Notes under the pieces: model-generated | The model's input: only the letters and a program-made list of their open reading frames with translations | What the model was told of the DNA's origin: nothing | Database searches by the model: none | Assembly: GCA_026214975.1 (NCBI GenBank) | Contig: CM047806.1 | Span: forward strand, 79,903,599-79,967,598 | Direction: 5' to 3' | Origin: Gentiana macrophylla | Taxonomy: Eukaryota > Streptophyta > Magnoliopsida > Gentianales > Gentianaceae | DNA length: 64,000 bases | Shown here: piece by piece, positions 58,478 to 64,000 of the stretch | Layout: each line of letters starts with the position of its first letter | Numbering within the stretch: the first letter of the stretch is position 1 | Made by a program: the position numbers and the translations under genes

Positions 58478-58683
58478 GTTCGATCGGCCGAACCACGCTC
58501 TCTCGGTCGACCGAGAATTATTTTCTTTTACATTTCGATTACTGTCTTAGTTTTAAAACATTCTGCTTCTGTTTTATTTACGTTTTCTTTTTCAAACTTA
58601 TTTTGAGTCTGTTTTAGTTAGTTAGTTAAAGGCCTAGCCTTTACTAGTGATTAATTGTTTTATTGTTGTTTATTATTTTATAG
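58357..58683 (+). other. Athila-like leader with A28 run and palindromes
   Basis: Untranslated leader. It has a run of 28 A at 58448-58475, followed at once by GTTCGATCGGCCGAAC (58478-58493) and the perfect palindrome TCTCGGTCGACCGAGA (58501-58516), the motif also found in the LTR. No ORF is supported. Confidence 0.65.
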
Positions 58684-60519
58684 TACGCTACTCGGAAATC
58701 GAAGGAACCGCTTGAGCCTTATAATCCTGAGATAGAGAAATTTGTGAGAAGGAATAGGAAGTTAGCTAGGGAACTGGCTAAGCAAGGAGAAGAGGATCCA
58801 AATCTTGAGGAAAGCGAGCAAGGAGTGGAAGAAGGACATACAACCGATCATTCGAACATTACGAATCAACCAAGCAGAAATGGAAGGAAATCCGGTCAAT
58901 CCAAACCAGGTACCTAATCCTGTTATTAATCTTGTTATCAATAATGCCAATAATGTTAATGCAAATGCTAATAATGAGAACCAAGCCCTAGTTCAAGGAG
59001 CGAGGCGCACTTTGCAAAGTTATGCAACGCCCACTATTGAACAATTCATTCCCGCTATCGTAGCACCGCAAGATGCTGCGGAAGTCTATCACCCTAGGCC
59101 TAATGTAATTCAAATGGTGACCAACTATTCCACTTTTCATGGAATCCAAACGAGGATCCTGGTGTTCACGTGACGACTTTCTTGGAAATCGTCAAAGACT
59201 GATGAAACCGTAATTAATCCCGGAGGGTAACATTAAATCTTAAGCTTTTTCCCTTTCACCTTGAAAGATAAAGCTAAGCAATGGCTTCTCTCTTTAGAAA
59301 TTTGGATCTATCACTACTTGGGAACAATTGTTGCAAAAATTTATGAATAAGTATTTTCCCTTAGGAAAAACTTTTAAGTTACGCCAAGACATCCTAGGAT
59401 TTAAGCAACAACACTGGGAGAGTTCTGATCAAGCTTGGGAGCGTTTCAAGGAAGCTATGAGGAAGTGTCCTCATCATGACATCTCTCTTTGGCTTTTAAT
59501 GCAAACTTTTTACCATGGGTTGAGAGAGACTTAGAGGATTAGAGTAGACGCCCCAAAGAATGGAGCGTTTGTTCTTTATCTCCCGAGGAGGCACAAGAGG
59601 AAGATGGAGCAAATAGCGATGAATAGCCAATGGGGAGGCAATGACATAGCTCTTTGTGAAGATGGCACGACATATTTGATGATAGTGCATCTACCAAAAT
59701 CTTAGAACAACTTTCTCATTATCAACAATAAGGTAGATGGGATGCAAGAGAGGATGACAAGAGTAGAGAAGGGTGGAATCGAGGTAGCACCTCAAAGTGA
59801 GAATCTTGGTCTTGAAGAAGCCAATTATATCGGGGAGGGTACAGCCTAATCATAACCATCCTGGATTCCGATATAGTGACATTAATGCAGGAGAGAGGCC
59901 TAAACCGCCTACCCCTTATGTACCACAGCAGACTAAAACTTTTGGTTGGGAAGCTGCGATAGAAAAACTGAGTAATGTCGTCACTGACAATATGGGACAA
60001 CTTTCAAAATCTATGGCTGAATTAGCCACTAACTTTAGCCAATATTGTCAGAAGACAGATGCCAAGGTAACCAATCAGGAAGCTCTAGTCCAAAATCTCA
60101 CGCACCAAGTAGGACAACTAGCTGAGCAAGTCTCAACTAGACCTCCTGGAGGGTTGCCAAGCAACACTGAGAAGAACCCTAAGGATTTGAATGCGATCAT
60201 GACAAGAAGTGGAAAAGAGGTAACTCCACCATCCTTGCAAGAGAAAGAAAGAGTCACAAAGAATAAGGATGGTGAACCAAGCAATGAGACTAATACTTCC
60301 GAGACTTTGCCTGAGCAAAGAACATATAAAGAACCTGCTGGCCCTAGAGTTGAACTTTACGATAATAAGTATCCAATTTTCACTGATGTCGATCCTTCAA
60401 CTCTACCTTATCCTCCACCAAAACCGAAGCCTAAGTTTGATAATAAGAGGTATAAGAAGTTCGTGGATATGTTTAGTAAGTTACAAATCAATATACCCCT
60501 AGTTGAAGCACTAGTTTGA
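58684..60519 (+). pseudogene. Athila-like gag
   Basis: The first codons read ATRKSKEPLEPYNPEIEKF, but the expected ATG is replaced by TAC at 58684. The capsid region continues in shifted frames: ATPTIEQFIPAIVAP (about 59025-59070), FHGNPNEDPGVHVTTFLEIVKD across a shift at 59150, LKDKAKQWLLSL (about 59260-59300), WEQLLQKFMNKYFPLGKTFK, WERFKEAMRKCPHH, FYHGL and a stop near 59532. The later part is open at 59797-60519 (NPNDLNAIMTRSGKE-like linker, Pro/Lys-rich). Gag forms the particle shell. At least five breaks. Confidence 0.83.
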
Positions 60520-60605
60520 AATGCCCGAGTACACCAAGTTTTTAAAAGCGCCGTCTCAACTAAAAGGAAACTTCTAGATTTAGAGACCATATGCCTTAAT
60601 GAGGA

Positions 60606-61052
60606 GTGCTCACCATTCTTCAACATAAGTTACCCCAAAATGCAAAGATCCGGGAAGCTTTCTCATTCCCCTGCACCATAGGTAACATATGTTTGAACAA
60701 AGCTTTGTGTGATCTAGGAGCTAGCGTGAACCTGATGCCACTATCTATTTTTCGGAAGCTAGGCATGAAAGATCTTAAGAAGACCTCAATCACATTGCAA
60801 TTAGCTGACCGTTACGTCAAGGAACCGTGTGGAGTGGTTGAGGATGTCTTGGTAAGAGTTGAAAAGTTTGTATTTCCTGTCGACTTTGTGGTATTAGATA
60901 TGGAAGCTAACTACGAAGTACCATTGATATTAGGGAGACCTTTCATGGCCACTAGTAGAACGCTAATTGATGTTTACAAAGGCGAGTTGGTATTAAGAGT
61001 GAACGAAGAGAGAGTTGCATTCAATGTCTTCGACACTATGAAGCAACTTTGA
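60606..61052 (+). pseudogene. Athila-like aspartic protease
   Basis: Open for 148 codons. The catalytic triad region is ALCDLGASVNLMPLSIFRKL, with Asp at 60711-60713; DLGA is the Athila-type form of DTGA. It continues with ITLQLADRYVKEP, VEDVLVRVEKFVFPVDFVVLD, VPLILGRPFMATSRTLIDVY. The preceding frame (FLKAPSQLKGKLLDLETICLNEECS-like, 60535-60610) is shifted. The ORF ends at 61050-61052, and RT restarts in the next frame at 61075. Confidence 0.87.
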
Positions 61053-61074
61053 TGATGGAGAGGATGCATGTTTC

Positions 61075-62265
61075 ATGTTGGATTCCATTGATAGGATCGT
61101 TCAAGAATTTCAACAACATGAAAGTATCAAGGATTTCTTGGATGCTGTCTTAGAAGAAGAAGATGAAGTCAAGTACGTGAGTAGTGAGGAGGAGAAGATG
61201 ATATGGCCAGGATGTAGTAGAGGGACTCCAAGGCCTATAGAGGAAGTAAGTGCTGCGGAGATTGAAAGATTCTATCATAGACCAACGTGGCATAAGTACT
61301 TCGAACTCAAACTCACTGGTCAGAAGTTGAAGACCTCTTTGGAAGAACCTCCCACAAATTTGACTTTAAAACCTCTTCCTGTGAATTTGAAGTATGTGTT
61401 TCTTCAAGATGAGACTTTGCCGCTAATTATATCTTCATCCTTGACGGACTTACAAGAGGAGAAACTAATGAGAGTTCTGAGAGAGTACCGCGGAGCATTT
61501 GGATGGACCATAGCTGACGTTAAGGGCATTAGTCCTAGCGTATGTATGCACAAGATCTCCGTGGACCCTGAAAAGAAAGCGGTTGCACAACCTCAAAGGC
61601 GTCTAACCCCACAATTAAATTACATGGTTAGGGATGAGGTTATAAAAATGCTAGAAATGGGAATTATATTTCCAATTGCAGATAGCGAATGGGTAAGCCC
61701 TATCCACGTAATTCCCAAAAAGGGAGGATTGACGGTGCAAGCCAATGAGTTGAATGAGTTAATTCCTGTGAGGCTAATCACCGGTCATCGAGTATGCATA
61801 GACTTTAGGAAACTAAATGATGCGACTCGTAAGGACCATTTTCCTCTTCCTTTCATCGATCAAATGCTCGAGAGACTGAGCGGGCATGCTTTCTATTGTT
61901 TTCTCGACGGATATTCGGGATACTATCAAATCCACATCTCGCCCGAAGATTGTGAGAAAACAACGTTTACATGCCCTTATGGGACATTTGCATATAATCG
62001 AATGCCATTTGGATTGAGCAACGCCCCCGCGACATTTCAACGATGTATGATGTCATTATTTGCAGATATGGTAGAAGACTTCTTGGAAATCTTTATGGAT
62101 GATTTCTCCGTATTTGGAGACGATTTCGATTCATGTCTCACACATCTAGCACGAGTGTTGAAGAGATGTGAAGAGACGAATCTTGTGCTTAACTGGGAGA
62201 AATGTCATTTGATGGTTACGGAAGGTATAGTACTAGGCCACCGCGATATCAAAAAAACGGTATAG
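61075..62265 (+). pseudogene. Athila-like reverse transcriptase
   Basis: 396 codons open. An N-terminal linker is followed by LKYVFLQDETLPLIISS, FGWTIADVKGISPSVCMHKI, VIKMLEMGIIFPIADSEWVS, GHRVCIDFRKLNDATRKDHF, the first catalytic Asp in FLDGYSGYYQI (about 61907), YNRMPFGLSNAPATFQRCM, and the FMDD box at 62092-62103. The frame breaks after EGIVLGH near 62240. All RT catalytic residues are present. Not flagged as a full CDS because the pol frame is broken before and after it. Confidence 0.9.
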
Positions 62266-62925
62266 AGGTGGATAGAGCCAAAGTCGAGGTGATCAAGAAA
62301 TTACCTCCACCTACTAATCTTAAAACTTTGCGAGGTTTTTTGGGCCACGCCGGATTTTATCGTAGGTTTATCAAGGACTTTTCCTTAATCTCTAGACCTC
62401 TTACCGAATTATTGGCCAAGGATGTGCCATTCGTGTTTTCTAATGAGTGCATAAAAGCTTTCAACGAAATAAAAAGTAGATTGATTCTGCACCCGTTCTA
62501 GTAGCACCGGATTGGGATCTTCCGTTTGAACCGATGTGTGATGCAAGTGATACTCGCCTTTGTTGGCGCCGCTTTGGGTCGAGAAAGATAAGATTTTAGG
62601 CCCATTTATTATGCAAGCCGGACTTTGAATGCTGCCCAAAGAAATTACGCCACAACGGAGAAGGAACTTCTGGCCGTTATCTTTGCCTTTGACAAGTTTA
62701 GATCTTACTTAGTGGGTTCTAAAGTCACTGTGTGGACTGACCATGCGGCTCTTAAGTATCTCCTAGCAAAGCAAGATTCAAAGCCGAGACTGTTGAGATG
62801 GATCCTACTATTGCAAGAATTTGATGTAGAAGTCCGAGATAAAAAAGGAAGTGAGAACGTGGTGGCCGATCATCTATCGCGCCTACAATTAGAGGATGGT
62901 GAGGAATTACCTGAGATAGGAGAAT
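62240..62925 (+). pseudogene. Athila-like RT connection and RNase H
   Basis: NGIEVDRAKVEVIKKLPPPTNLKTLRGFLGHAGFYRRFIKDF at 62260-62385, then a shift and stop near 62500-62625, where the first RNase H Asp region (CDASD near 62535-62550) is off frame. It continues as [23 protein letters not shown] (about 62640-62710), [35 protein letters not shown] (about 62855-62890). Motifs are largely present but split over frames. Confidence 0.87.
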
Positions 62926-64000
62926 CTTTTCCTGATGAACAACTTTTCTCCATCACCACCATCAGGGGACATAATGACTGTGCTGCAGTTTCTTCGCGAA
63001 TAGAGGTTGTGAATGAGAAGAAGCAACCATGGTTTAGTGTGTTTGTCAACTATCTTTCCGCAAAGTACCTGCCACCAAATCTCACTTTCCAAGAAAGGAA
63101 AAAGTTCTTTAAAGATCTTAGACATTATTATTGGGATGAACCGTACTTGTTTAAGCTAGGATCTAATAATGTTTTTCGAAGATGTGTGCCAGAGGAAGAG
63201 TATAATGATATCCTGAAGCATTGTCATTCTTATGAAGTTGGAGGACACTACGGGGGAGATAAAACTGCGGCCAAAGTCCTCCAATGCGGTTTTTATTGGC
63301 CGACATTGTTTAAGGATGCACACCAATATGCAAAGGCATGTCATGCTTGTCAAATGATGAGTAATATTTCAAGGAGGAATGAGATGCCACTCAAGAGCAT
63401 CTTAGAAGTGGAGCTTTTGACGTTTGGGGAATCGATTTTGTTGGACCCTTCACTTCATCATTATCTAACCGATATATCTTAGTTTGTCAGAGATTATGTA
63501 TCCAAATGGGTTGAGGCCATTGCTTCCCTACTAACGATGCTAGGGTTGTGGTTAGATTCTTGAAGAAGAACATTTTTACAAGGTTTGGGACGCCTAAGGC
63601 GATTATAGCGACAATGGTAGTCATTTTTGTAATAAACCTTTTGAAATGTCGATGATTAAGTATGGGGTTCGACATAAGCTAGCAAAGCGCATATCACCCC
63701 CTGCGGTGGACATGTAGAAGTCACCAATCGAGAGATAAAGCGTATCCTGGAAAAAGCATTATCACGACTAGGAAGGATTGGTCGTTACGTTTAGACGACG
63801 CTTTATGGGCTTATAGGATCGCATATAAAACCTCGATTGGAATGTCACCATATAGGATTGTTTTTGGAAAGGCATGTCATCTACTGGTGGAACTCGAGCA
63901 CCGGGCCATGTGGGCAACAAGGATGCTAAATTTTGATGAGACGTTGGCGGTGAGAAAAGGATGTTAGCATTAACTCGCTGGAGGAGTTTCGTTTAGAGGC
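62926..64000 (+). pseudogene. Athila-like integrase, partial
   Basis: N-terminal HHCC zinc finger: [20 protein letters not shown] (about 63219-63278) and CHACQM (about 63339-63356). The core is broken: first Asp codon at 63434 ([10 protein letters not shown] after a shift near 63414), second at 63610 (SDNGSHF across a shift), Glu at 63717 (VEVTNREIKR after TAG). Later wording LVELEHRAMWATRMLNFDETLA (about 63880-63945) is the Athila-type integrase end. The window stops inside it. Non-functional as read. Confidence 0.85.

Larger units (their letters stand above)
56790..64000 (+). mobile_element. Ty3/gypsy Athila-like element, 5' part to integrase
   Basis: LTR, PBS TGGCGCCGTTGCCGGGAC, gag, protease with DLGAS, RT with FMDD, RNase H and integrase, in gypsy order; the element runs out of the window before its 3' end. 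The tRNA-Asp-type PBS, the protease wording and the RT insertion QANELNELIPVR before GHRVCIDFRKLN fit the Athila/Tat group (family knowledge). It is defective: gag and integrase carry several frameshifts. Any extra ORF between pol and the 3' LTR, usual in Athila, lies outside. Confidence 0.88.

Noticed and set aside
61813..62040. Minus strand frame opposite Athila RT
   Set aside because: Antisense shadow of a long real RT frame.

Overview
The window is a nested block of plant LTR retrotransposons with no recognisable host gene, tRNA or rRNA. An angiosperm nuclear genome is indicated by Ty3/gypsy elements of the chromodomain (Tekay/Del-like) and Athila-like types, by Ty1/copia elements with iMet-type primer sites and a long extra 3' ORF, and by a large non-coding LTR element (LARD-like). 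The species cannot be told from the sequence. Dense nesting with no genes suggests pericentromeric or other heterochromatin (inference).

Layout, left to right. (1) 1-3257: 3' part of a + strand Tekay-like element (RT, RNase H, integrase, chromodomain, partial 3' LTR). (2) 3258-5391: the 5' end (gag start, PBS, LTR) of a minus strand copia element, 'copia C'. (3) 5392-5446: a small gag piece of an older + strand copia element, 'copia B', whose remaining parts lie at 37580-42007 and 55755 to about 56790. (4) 5447-28478: a minus strand non-coding element, 'LARD-minus', whose 3' LTR is split by a complete + strand copia element, 'copia A' (7066-20764, 13.7 kb, TSD CTAAC). (5) 28479-37579: 'LARD-plus', the same family in opposite orientation, LTR against LTR with LARD-minus, giving a diverged inverted repeat of about 9 kb per arm. 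(6) 42008-55754: complete minus strand 'copia D', same family as A and C, inserted in the RT/RNase H region of copia B (TSD GCAAC). (7) About 56790-64000: + strand Athila-like element (5' LTR, tRNA-Asp-type PBS, gag, protease, RT, RNase H, integrase), cut by the window end.

Inferred order of events: copia B is oldest (in-frame stops, lost ends). The LARD pair landed in its gag, copia A in a LARD LTR, and copia D in copia B pol. Deletions removed the ends of the Tekay element, copia C, LARD-plus and part of copia B gag. No coding region here is fully intact. RT of copia D (358 codons) and RT of the Athila element (396 codons) are the longest open stretches.

Most notable: (a) four hairpin-forming repeats in each non-coding LARD, with paired base changes in the stem, plus a second hairpin repeat family; (b) a third ORF of about 1,300 codons in the copia A/D family, preceded by a TATA-like box and a duplicated block around the palindrome GTGAGCTCAC; (c) many differences between copies of the copia A/C/D family fall at CAG/CTG triplets as multi-base replacements rather than C-to-T changes. 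Point (c) looks like base-calling error at methylated CHG sites, so some frameshifts listed here may not be real.
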